Positions 42,886 to 51,416 of a stretch of DNA of 64,000 bases are shown here, piece after piece; within the stretch, counting starts at the first letter, position 1, and each line of letters begins with the position of its first letter. Source of the stretch: JAJRRH01 sp047638815 (GTDB lineage Bacteria; Bacteroidota; Bacteroidia; Flavobacteriales_D; JABDKJ01); the NCBI GenBank assembly GCA_047638815.1, contig JBLIMR010000006.1, forward strand, positions 7,242 through 71,241, given 5' to 3'. Both the position numbers and the translations under genes were made by a program. The notes under the pieces were generated by a model that worked only from the letters and a program-made list of their open reading frames with translations, ran no database searches and had not been told where the DNA came from.

Positions 42886-43899
42886 CTAACCCCACTTTAG
42901 GAAGTGCTCTCGTGTCGCTCTGATACTATCATAAGATCCAACTGCCTGTTTGTGACTTAAGGTTTGTTGGCCATCAGAAAATGCCTTTTGTGGCACTTCA
43001 TGTACTTCCATAATAACTCCATCTGCACCAGCCATTACGCAAGCCAACGCAACAGGAGTAACATATTTCCTAATACCTATACCATGGGAAGGATCAGCTA
43101 TGATTGGCAGATGCGTTCGTTCTCGCAAAATCGCCAATGCATTTATATCCATTGTATTTCGGTACGCTTTTTCATAAGATCGAATGCCTCGTTCACACAA
43201 CATAATTTTCTCATTACCACTTGAAAAAATGTACTCCGCTGAGTGAAGTAACTCATCCAAAGTCCCAGATATTCCTCGCTTAAGCATAACCGCCTTGTCC
43301 ACTTTTCCGAGTTCACTCAAAAGATTGAAGTTTTGGCTGTTCCTTGCTCCTACCTGAAAAATGTCAACATAGTCATGCATCTTTTGAACCTGATCCAATT
43401 CCATTACCTCCGTGATTATTTTAATCCCATTCTCCTGACAATGTTTGTAGAATAATTTTAATCCATCTATTCCCAATCCTTGAAAACTGTACGGAGAGCT
43501 TCTTGGTTTAAAAACTCCACCCCTCATAATCCGAATATTGTTTTCTACCAGGTGTTTAACAGTACATTCTATCTGATCTTCATTTTCAATTGAGCATGGT
43601 CCAGCCATTAGTTGGAAGTCACCATTACCAATTTTAACATCTCCACCCAAGTCAATGGAAGTCTTCCCAACTTTCCATTTGGAAGATACCAGCTTATATG
43701 CATCACTCACTCGGTGAATATCCTTTACCCCTTTAATGCTACCAACAAGTCTTGGATCAACTTCGTCTTTTCCAATACAGATTAAGTATTCCCCGTTTTG
43801 AGTTACAACTTGATTGGGCGCATATTTCAGTTGCTTAATTTCAGACATGATATTCTCTATTTGACCCTCACCTATTCCATTTTCTAATTGTATAATCAT
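42886..43899 (-). CDS. aroF: 3-deoxy-7-phosphoheptulonate (DAHP) synthase
   Basis: The first enzyme of the shikimate pathway condenses phosphoenolpyruvate with erythrose 4-phosphate. The 337-residue form has an N-terminal ferredoxin-like regulatory domain (about 1-75) and a type I-beta barrel: MAGPCSIE, RGGVFKPRSSPYSFQG, VGARNSQNFNLL, LKRGISGTL and IADPSHGIG. This is the Thermotoga-like class in which the extra domain binds an aromatic effector. It is the last gene of the trp operon, 13 bases after trpA, so Trp supply controls entry into the pathway. Confidence 0.92.
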   Translation of the reverse strand: MIIQLENGIGEGQIENIMSEIKQLKYAPNQVVTQNGEYLICIGKDEVDPRLVGSIKGVKDIHRVSDAYKLVSSKWKVGKTSIDLGGDVKIGNGDFQLMAGPCSIENEDQIECTVKHLVENNIRIMRGGVFKPRSSPYSFQGLGIDGLKLFYKHCQENGIKIITEVMELDQVQKMHDYVDIFQVGARNSQNFNLLSELGKVDKAVMLKRGISGTLDELLHSAEYIFSSGNEKIMLCERGIRSYEKAYRNTMDINALAILRERTHLPIIADPSHGIGIRKYVTPVALACVMAGADGVIMEVHEVPQKAFSDGQQTLSHKQAVGSYDSIRATREHFLKWG

Positions 43900-43912
43900 G
43901 ATCTTTCTATTT

Positions 43913-44686
43913 TTAATTGTCTGTTAATATTGAGTCGATATAGTTCTTTATACTATGCTCTAAATTATCTTTTTCCAAGGCTCTAATAAATCCACTTCCA
44001 ATAATTGCTCCATTGGCATACTTACATGCTTCTCTATATGATTTCCCTGAATTGATTCCAAACCCAATAACTTTGGGCGTCTTGAGGTTAAGGTTATGAA
44101 TTCGATCGAAATATTCTAATTGTTCCTTTGTAAATTCTTTTGACCCTCCAGTCGTGCTTGATTGAGAAACAATATATAGAAAGCCAGAACTATATTCCGA
44201 AGCTTGTTGAATTCTTGCATCGTTAGTTTGTGGTGTAATTAAGAACGACATCCCTAAATTGTATTTTTCTAATGCACTTTTGTACTCTTCCTGATAAATT
44301 TCCATCGGTAGATCCGGAATTATAAAGGCTGAAATACCCGCTTCTGAAGCCGCTTTGCAAAATTTCTCTTTCCCATACCTCATCCATTGATTCAGATATC
44401 CCATAAAGACAAGGGGCACATTTACTTCTTTCTTAATTTGCTTTAATTGATTAAAAAGCAAATCCAGAGTCATCCCATTTTTCAGGGCCTGAGCACTACT
44501 TTGCTGTATAGTTTCTCCGTCTGCCATTGGATCTGAATATGGCATCCCCACCTCAATTAGGTCCACTCCTGATTTTTGCAAACTCAATATGGTTCTGCCT
44601 GTATCATCGATGTTTGGATAACCCGCAGTGAAATACACACTGAGTATATCCTTCTTAGCCCTAAACAATTCTTTAATCCTTTCCAT
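43913..44686 (-). CDS. trpA: tryptophan synthase alpha subunit
   Basis: It cleaves indole-3-glycerol phosphate to indole. The 257-residue barrel has LIEVGMPYSDPMADGETIQ with the catalytic Glu and Asp, PDLPMEIYQEE, and GFGINSGKSYREACKYANGAIIGSGFI at the phosphate site. It lies three bases after trpB and forms the alpha2-beta2 complex with it. Confidence 0.96.
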   Translation of the reverse strand: MERIKELFRAKKDILSVYFTAGYPNIDDTGRTILSLQKSGVDLIEVGMPYSDPMADGETIQQSSAQALKNGMTLDLLFNQLKQIKKEVNVPLVFMGYLNQWMRYGKEKFCKAASEAGISAFIIPDLPMEIYQEEYKSALEKYNLGMSFLITPQTNDARIQQASEYSSGFLYIVSQSSTTGGSKEFTKEQLEYFDRIHNLNLKTPKVIGFGINSGKSYREACKYANGAIIGSGFIRALEKDNLEHSIKNYIDSILTDN

Positions 44687-44689
44687 AAC

Positions 44690-45871
44690 TTAATATCCAA
44701 AGTGTTTTATATATGTACTCAAATCCTTATCCCCCCTGCCAGATAAATTAATGACAATGAGTTGATCTTTCTTGTGCTCTATTTTCTCCAATACGGCAAA
44801 AGCATGGGCAGATTCTAAGGCGGGGATTATACCTTCCAAACGCGATAATTCCAATGCTGAAGTTAATGCCTCTTCATCCGTGACTGCATAACTTTTTGCT
44901 CTACCACTAGATATAAGATGCGCATGCATAGGTCCAATGCCTGGGTAATCCAAGCCGGCAGAAATGGAATATGGTTCTATAACTTGACCATCATCCGTTT
45001 GCATTAACAAGGTTCTACTTCCATGTAATATCCCTTCTGAACCTAGAAAACTTGTCGCAGCAGAATAACCACTGTCAATTCCTTTTCCTGCAGCCTCAGC
45101 AGCTACAAGTTTCACTTCTTCGTTCTCTAGATAATGGTAAAAAGCCCCTGCAGCATTGCTTCCTCCGCCAACACATGCTATTATCATATCCGGGTTTTCC
45201 CTTTTCTCCTGTGTCAACAACTGCTTTTTTATTTCAGCACTTATCACGGATTGAAATCTGGCCACCATATCAGGATATGGATGGGGACCAACCACAGATC
45301 CAATAATATAAAAAGTGTCTGTAGGATTATTGATCCAGTCTCTTATTGCTTCGTTTGTAGCATCTTTGAGCGTTTTGCTTCCAGACTTTGCCGGCCTTAC
45401 CTCAGCCCCTAACATCTTCATTCGACTAACATTTGGCGCTTGCCTTTCAATATCATGCTCACCCATGTACACAATACACTGCAAGCCCTTCAATGCACAT
45501 ACTGTTGCAGTTGCTACACCATGCTGACCAGCACCAGTTTCAGCGATGATTCTTTTTTTACCCAATCTTTCTGCAAGTAGTATCTGACCAATCGTATTGT
45601 TTACTTTATGTGCGCCAGTATGACATAAATCTTCTCTTTTTAAATATATTTTTGATCCATATTTCGCAGACAAACGTTTTGCGAAATACAAAGGTGTTGG
45701 TCTACCAACATAATCTTTCAGAAGCGCATCAAATTCTTTTTTGAATTCATCATCTTGGCTAAGGGTCAAATAACAATTCTTTAATTCCTCAATGTTGGCG
45801 TGCAACATTTCAGGAATAAATGCGCCACCAAATTCACCATAAAAACCACTCTTCGTTGGATCGTACTTCAT
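44690..45871 (-). CDS. trpB: tryptophan synthase beta subunit
   Basis: It joins indole and serine on PLP. K89 in REDLCHTGAHKVNN binds PLP, AETGAGQHGVATA and ACVGGGSNAAGAF hold its phosphate, and the C-terminal HAFAVLEKI ... LIVINLSGRGDKD is standard. At 393 residues it is the ordinary TrpB1 type. One base separates it from trpF. Confidence 0.97.
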   Translation of the reverse strand: MKYDPTKSGFYGEFGGAFIPEMLHANIEELKNCYLTLSQDDEFKKEFDALLKDYVGRPTPLYFAKRLSAKYGSKIYLKREDLCHTGAHKVNNTIGQILLAERLGKKRIIAETGAGQHGVATATVCALKGLQCIVYMGEHDIERQAPNVSRMKMLGAEVRPAKSGSKTLKDATNEAIRDWINNPTDTFYIIGSVVGPHPYPDMVARFQSVISAEIKKQLLTQEKRENPDMIIACVGGGSNAAGAFYHYLENEEVKLVAAEAAGKGIDSGYSAATSFLGSEGILHGSRTLLMQTDDGQVIEPYSISAGLDYPGIGPMHAHLISSGRAKSYAVTDEEALTSALELSRLEGIIPALESAHAFAVLEKIEHKKDQLIVINLSGRGDKDLSTYIKHFGY

Positions 45872-45872
45872 A

Positions 45873-46511
45873 TTACAATCTTATTTCTTTAATGAATTTT
45901 TCCAATACTGAAATATCTTTTAACGCTGGACTTAATTCAAATCCTGAATTAACATCAATGCCTTGAAGTACGCTTAGCTTAAGTTTTTTCAGTTCTTGTG
46001 TATCTTCTATATTTATTCCCCCACTCAAATAGAATGGAACATTCAATTTGTATTGTTCCATTATATTCCAATTAAATTTTTTCCCAGAGCCACCATATTT
46101 ACTAGTATAAGTATCAAATAAAAAACAATCCACTACCGATGAATAATGATCGACATTATCAAATGTAAAACCTTCATTCACTCTAAATACTTTCATAATA
46201 CGAGCGCTACATTTCTCCTTCAATTCACCGCAATATGACGGACTCTCATCCCCGTGCAACTGGATAACATCCAGGTGCAATGATTTTTGAATGTAAATTA
46301 AACTATCAATACTTTCATTCACAAAAACCCCCGTCTTCTCAATACTTGATTGAATATCGTCAACGATACGCAAAGCCAGTTCTGGCAAGATGTATCTACT
46401 AGATTTATTGTAAAAAACAAAGCCCATCATATCAGGATTCAATTTTGAAACTGCCATGGCGTTTTCATAAATCGCGTTTCCGCAAACCTTTATTTTTAAC
46501 GCAACACTCAT
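45873..46511 (-). CDS. trpF: phosphoribosylanthranilate isomerase
   Basis: It isomerises phosphoribosyl-anthranilate. The 212-residue barrel starts with KIKVCGN (catalytic Cys; the family has KICG), and has MGFVFYNKSSRYI, VIQLHGDESPSYC and the catalytic Asp region CFLFDTYTSKYGGSGKKFNW. The C-terminal QGIDVNSGFELSPALKD fits the family. Its ATG overlaps the trpC stop by one base. Confidence 0.95.
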   Translation of the reverse strand: MSVALKIKVCGNAIYENAMAVSKLNPDMMGFVFYNKSSRYILPELALRIVDDIQSSIEKTGVFVNESIDSLIYIQKSLHLDVIQLHGDESPSYCGELKEKCSARIMKVFRVNEGFTFDNVDHYSSVVDCFLFDTYTSKYGGSGKKFNWNIMEQYKLNVPFYLSGGINIEDTQELKKLKLSVLQGIDVNSGFELSPALKDISVLEKFIKEIRL

Positions 46512-47296
46512 TAAACAATTGAGCTAATAAAATTTCTTGCTGCCAATTCTGGATGCTCTTCTTTCATAAATAATTCACCAATCAAAAAGCCATGAAATCC
46601 CGCTGATTTTAAAAGCGCTATATCCTCTAATGAATTAATGCCACTTTCAGAAATTAATGTCTTATTGGTAGGTAAAGACTCTTTGATTCTAATCGAATTT
46701 TGAATGGATGTTTTAAAAACTTTTAGGTCACGATTGTTTACGCCAATAAGATCAATATCATCATTCAACTTTACCAATTGATCCTCATTATGCAATTCGC
46801 AAAGCACCTCCATTCCAAGATTTTTTGCTAGTGTCGTGAATTGTTGTATTTCCGCTTTTGATAAACATTCAGCAATTAATAGTATGGCGTCTGCACCGAT
46901 TGATCTTGATTCGATAATTTGATATTCATCCACGATAAAATCCTTTCTTAGAATTGGGCAATAATTATAGTTTCTTGCCACCGTTAAATCTGAACTCTTT
47001 CCGCCAAAAAACTTCTCATCTGTAAGTATGCTCAAAGCTGAGGCTCCAGCTTGCATATATCCAATAGTCACCTTCTCAACATCCCCATAGACATTGATAT
47101 CCCCTTTGGATGGCGATCGTCTTTTAAATTCAGCAATAACCCCAGACATATCATCCCTAAGAATGTAATCATTCAAGGAGAGACAAGGCGACTTAAAATA
47201 CTGAGAACTCTCCAATAACTTAATCGGATAAAGCTCCTTTTTTTCTTGAACTTCTATTCTCTTGTGCTCTTTTATTTCTTCTAAAATATTTTTCAT
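46511..47296 (-). CDS. trpC: indole-3-glycerol-phosphate synthase
   Basis: It closes the indole ring. VIAEFKRRSPSKGDIN carries the catalytic Glu and Lys, LRKDFIVDEYQIIESRSIGADAILLI and IGVNNRDLKVF are conserved, and LISESGINSLEDI holds the second Glu region. At 261 residues it is a monofunctional enzyme, separate from trpF. Confidence 0.96.
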   Translation of the reverse strand: MKNILEEIKEHKRIEVQEKKELYPIKLLESSQYFKSPCLSLNDYILRDDMSGVIAEFKRRSPSKGDINVYGDVEKVTIGYMQAGASALSILTDEKFFGGKSSDLTVARNYNYCPILRKDFIVDEYQIIESRSIGADAILLIAECLSKAEIQQFTTLAKNLGMEVLCELHNEDQLVKLNDDIDLIGVNNRDLKVFKTSIQNSIRIKESLPTNKTLISESGINSLEDIALLKSAGFHGFLIGELFMKEEHPELAARNFISSIV

Positions 47297-47303
47297 TGCG
47301 TCT

Positions 47304-48296
47304 TTATGATAAGTTTATTAGTGTCGACAAAGCTTTTTTCGCCTGACCAGTTTTTAAAGATTCTCTCGCTTCTTCTATGCATTGCTGAATCGATTTATGC
47401 GGGTTCAAACAATGTATCGCAAGTCCAGCATTTGCTTCAATCACCGCATTTTGAGAAGCAGTTCCTTGGCCTGAAATAATGGCGCGAAATAATGAAACAC
47501 TTTCTTCAATGGTTTCACCACCGTATATATCCTCTGGCTTGACTAATTTTAATCCGAAATCTTCGGGAGAAAAAACTTGTTCTCCAATATTAGATCCAAC
47601 CTTAAAATCTCCCGTTAGTGATACCTCATCGTATCCATCAAGTGCATGTAGCACCTTATATGAAACATTTTCCTCTTGTAAAATGTAATGATAGAGACGC
47701 AATAGTTTTAAGTTAAATACACCGGAAATCTGATGTGTAGGTCTCACTGGATTAACTATTGGTCCGAGCATATTAAAAAATGTTTTTACGCCCAGTTGTT
47801 TTCTAATGGGTCCTACCGAAGCCATAGCGGGATGGAATAATGGGGCGTGAAAAAAAGCAATGTTGCTTTTATCCAATTGTCTTTTTAATTTTGAAATATC
47901 ATTGGTGAAATCATACCCTAAGGCTTCTAGAACATTGGAAGAACCACATACAGAGCTAACTCCATAATTTCCATGCTTAGTAACTTTATACCCGGCACCA
48001 GCGACAACAAATGATGAAAGCGTACTAATGTTAAAAGTGTTTTTTCCATCTCCACCTGTCCCACATAAATCAATAGACTCTAAACCTCCCAAATCAACTT
48101 TTAAGCATAAATCTAAGAGCGCATCACGAAATCCCATGAGTTCATTTTTACTAACGCTACGCATTAAAAAAACGGTTAGAAATGCAGCCACTTGTGAATC
48201 GTTATATTCCTTGTCCGCGATTTTGATCAAGACTTCTCTCGCTTCATCTCTCGAAAGTTTATCATGTTCGAATAATCTGTTGAGCAACTTTTTCAT
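47304..48296 (-). CDS. trpD: anthranilate phosphoribosyltransferase
   Basis: It transfers phosphoribose from PRPP to anthranilate. CGTGGDGKNTFNIST is the PRPP-binding motif, KHGNYGVSSVCGSSNVLEALG and FNMLGPIVNPVRP are conserved. The 330-residue protein is separate from trpG. One base lies between trpG and its ATG. Confidence 0.96.
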   Translation of the reverse strand: MKKLLNRLFEHDKLSRDEAREVLIKIADKEYNDSQVAAFLTVFLMRSVSKNELMGFRDALLDLCLKVDLGGLESIDLCGTGGDGKNTFNISTLSSFVVAGAGYKVTKHGNYGVSSVCGSSNVLEALGYDFTNDISKLKRQLDKSNIAFFHAPLFHPAMASVGPIRKQLGVKTFFNMLGPIVNPVRPTHQISGVFNLKLLRLYHYILQEENVSYKVLHALDGYDEVSLTGDFKVGSNIGEQVFSPEDFGLKLVKPEDIYGGETIEESVSLFRAIISGQGTASQNAVIEANAGLAIHCLNPHKSIQQCIEEARESLKTGQAKKALSTLINLS

Positions 48297-48297
48297 A

Positions 48298-48870
48298 TTA
48301 AATATTCATAAAGTTTATCATCATCTTTTTTCCTAAAGGCGTCATGATGGACTCTGGATGAAACTGAACACCGTAAACTGGTAACTGGGCATGTCTAAAG
48401 CTCATAATCTCTCCATTCTCGTCATTGGAAGTAACCAACAATTCTTCTGGAAATGAATCCTTACTTGAAGCCCATGAGTGATATCTGCCGGCTATAAACT
48501 CAGATGGAATTCCTTCAAACAATGGACATTCAACTTTAGTGCGAATCATTTTCCCTTCAATGCCGTGATATACCGTTGGTAGGTTATAAATTTCACCACC
48601 GTAGTTTATCGTTATTGCTTGATGCCCAAGACACACCCCAAGAATCGGTTTTGAAGATGCAAGATTCTTCAGTATTTTTAGCATGTTTCCTGCTTCATTA
48701 GGAATGCCCGGACCAGGGGACAAAATTATTTTATCGTAAGAGCTTGCTTCTTCAATATCTATCTCATCATTTCTTTTGACCTCAATATCATAAGTATCCT
48801 GAGATCTCAGGATGTGTACCAGATTGTAGGTGAATGAATCATAGTTATCGATTACCAATAATTTCCTCAT
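48298..48870 (-). CDS. trpG: anthranilate synthase glutaminase subunit
   Basis: The class I glutamine amidotransferase supplies ammonia to TrpE. C80 in ILGVCLGHQAI is the nucleophile, and VQFHPESIMT carries the His and Glu. LSPGPGIPNEAG is the PGPG motif of TrpG/PabA. At 190 residues it is a separate subunit. It overlaps trpE by four bases (ATGA) for coupled translation, and no pabB adjoins, although it may also serve folate synthesis. Confidence 0.95.
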   Translation of the reverse strand: MRKLLVIDNYDSFTYNLVHILRSQDTYDIEVKRNDEIDIEEASSYDKIILSPGPGIPNEAGNMLKILKNLASSKPILGVCLGHQAITINYGGEIYNLPTVYHGIEGKMIRTKVECPLFEGIPSEFIAGRYHSWASSKDSFPEELLVTSNDENGEIMSFRHAQLPVYGVQFHPESIMTPLGKKMMINFMNI

Positions 48871-50249
48871 ATCTTCTCTGCTTGTTTTAGGGCTTTAGTC
48901 AGTGCGCCTAGTTTATTGTTTACTTCTTGCAATTCTTTTTCTGGGACAGAATCCATAACGACACCTGCACCAGCTTGAAAGTGTAACCTGTTTTTTTGCG
49001 ACAAAAATGATCGTATAATTATTGCCATATTTAGGACGCCAGAGTCCAATGAAATATAGCCTATCGATCCACCATAAAAAGTTCGATGCTGATTTTCATA
49101 TTCTTTTATCAGATTTAGCGCTTTATACTTTGGAGCACCAGAAAGTGTTCCTGCCGGAAATGTGTCCCCAAATATTTTTAATAATTTTTCAGGTTCAGTT
49201 AACTTTCCCGTAACTTTTGATACCAAATGAATGACGTGAGAAAAGTATTGAATCTCCTTGTAATTTTTAACATCTACTTCATCACAGTTTCTTGAAAGAT
49301 CATTTCTTGCCAAATCGACCAACATAACATGCTCGGCATTTTCCTTAGGATCATCTAAAAGTTCTTTTGCATGAATCGCATCCTCCTCGTCATTTCCTGT
49401 TCTTCTGTATGTTCCAGCTATCGGATGAATCTCTGCCACTCCATCGTCCACCACAAGCTGTGCCTCTGGGGAAGATCCGAAAATCTTGAAAGAACCATAG
49501 TCAAAATAAAAAAGATATGGTGAAGGATTTATACTTCTCAAACTTCGATAAACGCAAAGGTCATCTCCTTTAAATTTTACACTGAAGGCACGGGATAAGA
49601 CAATTTGAAACACATCGCCTTTTCTACAATGTTCTTTGCCCTTAAGGACAGCATCAATAAAAGCTTCATCCGTTAAGTTTGACTGCACCTCCGATGCAAT
49701 TCGAAATGGGAAGGTGTCCACATCTTGTCTATTGAGCAATGCTTGTACTTTCTTTATCTGAGGCTCATCACCCTCTGGGGTGTTTTCTATGAGCTCAAGC
49801 TCATTGTTATAATGGTTAAAGACCAAAACAAATCGATAAAATGCAAAATGTATATCTGGAATATCATTGCTTCTTTTAGTATAATCGAATGTGTGAGAGT
49901 CAAAATATTGTGTGGACTCAAAAGTATTGTATCCAAATAAACCTTGATGTCCGTTGGATTGATCAACGTGAATTCTAGACTTAAACTCTCCCAATAAAGA
50001 CAATGCTTCCTTCGGATCTATCACCTGCTGCTTACTCGTTTTACCCTCCTTTATAGTAAGCTCATTTTGTTTCAAGCTAAAGGACATTTGAGGGTCAAAA
50101 CAAATAAACGACTTACTGTTCGATGCACTATTGTTATCAGTACTCTCTAAAAGAAGCAATTCACTGTAACTACCCCTAAATTTCATATAGGCGTTTACAG
50201 GTGTTATTAGATCCGCAAGTTGTTTGATATATGTTGATTTAAATTTCAT
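48867..50249 (-). CDS. trpE: anthranilate synthase component I
   Basis: It makes anthranilate from chorismate. The 460-residue protein has the Trp feedback motif LLLLESTD near the N-terminus, so end-product inhibition is expected. The chorismate-binding part includes GDVFQIVLSR, INPSPYLFYFD, PIAGTYRRTGNDEED, DLARNDLSRNC and FPAGTLSGAPK. ATG 50249 is chosen since it follows the attenuator T run directly; the frame remains open to 50273 inside the terminator hairpin, which cannot be translated sensibly. Confidence 0.96.
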   Translation of the reverse strand: MKFKSTYIKQLADLITPVNAYMKFRGSYSELLLLESTDNNSASNSKSFICFDPQMSFSLKQNELTIKEGKTSKQQVIDPKEALSLLGEFKSRIHVDQSNGHQGLFGYNTFESTQYFDSHTFDYTKRSNDIPDIHFAFYRFVLVFNHYNNELELIENTPEGDEPQIKKVQALLNRQDVDTFPFRIASEVQSNLTDEAFIDAVLKGKEHCRKGDVFQIVLSRAFSVKFKGDDLCVYRSLRSINPSPYLFYFDYGSFKIFGSSPEAQLVVDDGVAEIHPIAGTYRRTGNDEEDAIHAKELLDDPKENAEHVMLVDLARNDLSRNCDEVDVKNYKEIQYFSHVIHLVSKVTGKLTEPEKLLKIFGDTFPAGTLSGAPKYKALNLIKEYENQHRTFYGGSIGYISLDSGVLNMAIIIRSFLSQKNRLHFQAGAGVVMDSVPEKELQEVNNKLGALTKALKQAEKI

Positions 50250-50252
50250 TGT

Positions 50253-50286
50253 AAAAAAAAAGCGGCCTACCAAAGTGGTAAGCCGC
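50253..50286 (-). terminator. trp attenuator terminator
   Basis: GCGGCTTACCA-CTT-TGGTAGGCCGC forms 11 continuous pairs (one G-T) followed by nine T, ending three bases from the trpE ATG. Confidence 0.92.
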
Positions 50287-50329
50287 CAAAATATATTTAA
50301 TAATATACAAGTAGCACTACTCCACTCCG
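50271..50329 (-). promoter_or_regulatory. antiterminator pairing of the trp leader
   Basis: CGGAGTGG, AG, TAG, T, GC (50329-50314), at the end of the leader frame, can pair with GCTTACCACTTTG (50283-50271) of the terminator: 13 pairs, three of them G-T, with an AG bulge and a one-base bulge. The bulge positions are the same as in the Cys-codon leader. Confidence 0.65.
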
Positions 50330-50362
50330 CATGAGGAATAATTAAGCCACCAACTTGTATAT
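50303..50362 (-). promoter_or_regulatory. protector (1:2) stem of the trp leader
   Basis: ATATACAAGT (50362-50353), ending right at the first Trp codon, pairs perfectly over ten bases with ACTTGTATAT (50312-50303), after the leader stop. A ribosome stalled on Trp codons would cover the first strand. Confidence 0.8.
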
Positions 50363-50379
50363 ATAACTGTCAAATTCAT
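50317..50379 (-). CDS. trpL: trp operon leader peptide
   Basis: A 20-residue frame, MNLTVIYTSWWLNYSSCGVE, has tandem Trp codons (TGG TGG) at positions 10-11. It is followed by the terminator and trpE. The 1:2 stem, the antiterminator and the terminator can be mapped around it, giving a classical ribosome-mediated attenuator. The ATG lies about seven bases after the -7 box, so the transcript has almost no 5' UTR. Confidence 0.92.
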   Translation of the reverse strand: MNLTVIYTSWWLNYSSCGVE

Positions 50380-50386
50380 AGTAAGG

Positions 50387-50417
50387 CAAATATTGTCATT
50401 TCTTTTTTATCACACAA
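50387..50417 (-). promoter_or_regulatory. trp operon promoter
   Basis: TTG (50417-50415), 20 bases and AATATTTG (50394-50387), one base from TAnnTTTG. It drives trpL and the trp genes. Spacing and distance to the leader ATG match the promoter of the Cys-codon leader. Confidence 0.7.
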
Positions 50418-50485
50418 GGGTGAATATTAATTTTTCTATTTCTGAGTTTACAATTCCAAATTGAAGATAAGATATACATTATTAA

Positions 50486-51277
50486 CTAGTAGAACGTGTA
50501 ATCAAAGTTCATCTCCGAATACAACTTACCATTATTGGATTTTTTGATTTTCGAAATGTAACCGTGTTTGTTGTATAATATATCCTCCTCCATTAGTAAT
50601 GGCCTAGCTAATAATTCCGCCAAGGACATGATCGTTTTCTTTACAAGATATCCTGACTCATTATAGTCATAATAGATTTGAGAATCCTCCTCCGCCTCTC
50701 TACTGGGATTATCAAAAGCGAATAACTTTTCTTCTACGATCTGACCTTGTTTAAAAATGTAGACCGATTCATTTTTTAACTCGCCCTTGTGCGTGCTTTT
50801 TTTTGATCTAATATCACCCTCCAAGTCATAATCAAATTGATAAACCCAAATTTGGGATGAATCATTATCCAAAACAATTTCAAATTGAAGACTACCATCT
50901 TCATTGTAATTCCGTACAATTTTTTCAACTTGTGTTCTGTTTGTTAATGGATAATATTTTTCCTTTTTCACCAAAAGCCCCTTGTCATTATAGTCATACG
51001 CGAGCTCTTCTTGAATCTCTTTGAATTTTGAAAACCTAGTCTCTATAGCCAACAATCCAATACTGTCATATTTGTATTTTCTTATACTAGTTCTCTCTTT
51101 TTTGGCATAATTAACCTGCTCAATGAGTTGGCCGCTTTCATTGTATGTCTCTTCGATAACTGAAACAGTTTTGCCTTGAAAATTAGATTTAGTAATGATT
51201 TTAGACTTGATGACTTCTTTTTGACCCACAAGTGGCGAACAAAAAACAATAAGAAATAAGGTAAATACAAGCCTCAT
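50486..51277 (-). CDS. secreted RHS/YD-like repeat protein
   Basis: The 263-residue protein has a signal peptide ending near LVGQ (ATG 51277 preferred to 51295) and then a series of short beta repeats of the form YNESGQLIEQVNY, YDSIGLLAIETRF, YNDKGLLVKKEKY, YNEDGSLQFEIV and YNESGYLVKKTI. This is the pattern of YD/RHS-type or toxin_15-like beta-hairpin repeats seen in many exported Bacteroidota proteins. There is no T9SS tail. Function is unknown. Confidence 0.7.
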   Translation of the reverse strand: MRLVFTLFLIVFCSPLVGQKEVIKSKIITKSNFQGKTVSVIEETYNESGQLIEQVNYAKKERTSIRKYKYDSIGLLAIETRFSKFKEIQEELAYDYNDKGLLVKKEKYYPLTNRTQVEKIVRNYNEDGSLQFEIVLDNDSSQIWVYQFDYDLEGDIRSKKSTHKGELKNESVYIFKQGQIVEEKLFAFDNPSREAEEDSQIYYDYNESGYLVKKTIMSLAELLARPLLMEEDILYNKHGYISKIKKSNNGKLYSEMNFDYTFY

Positions 51278-51416
51278 AGAGTTTATTTGACACAAATCTA
51301 GTATAACATTAGCCTCTTGTCAATATCAAAACTTGTAAGAATATTGTTACTCATAAGCCCGAACAATTCCCAAACAAACCTGATTCATATAAAAGATCCC
51401 TTCCATAGGTCCTTTT

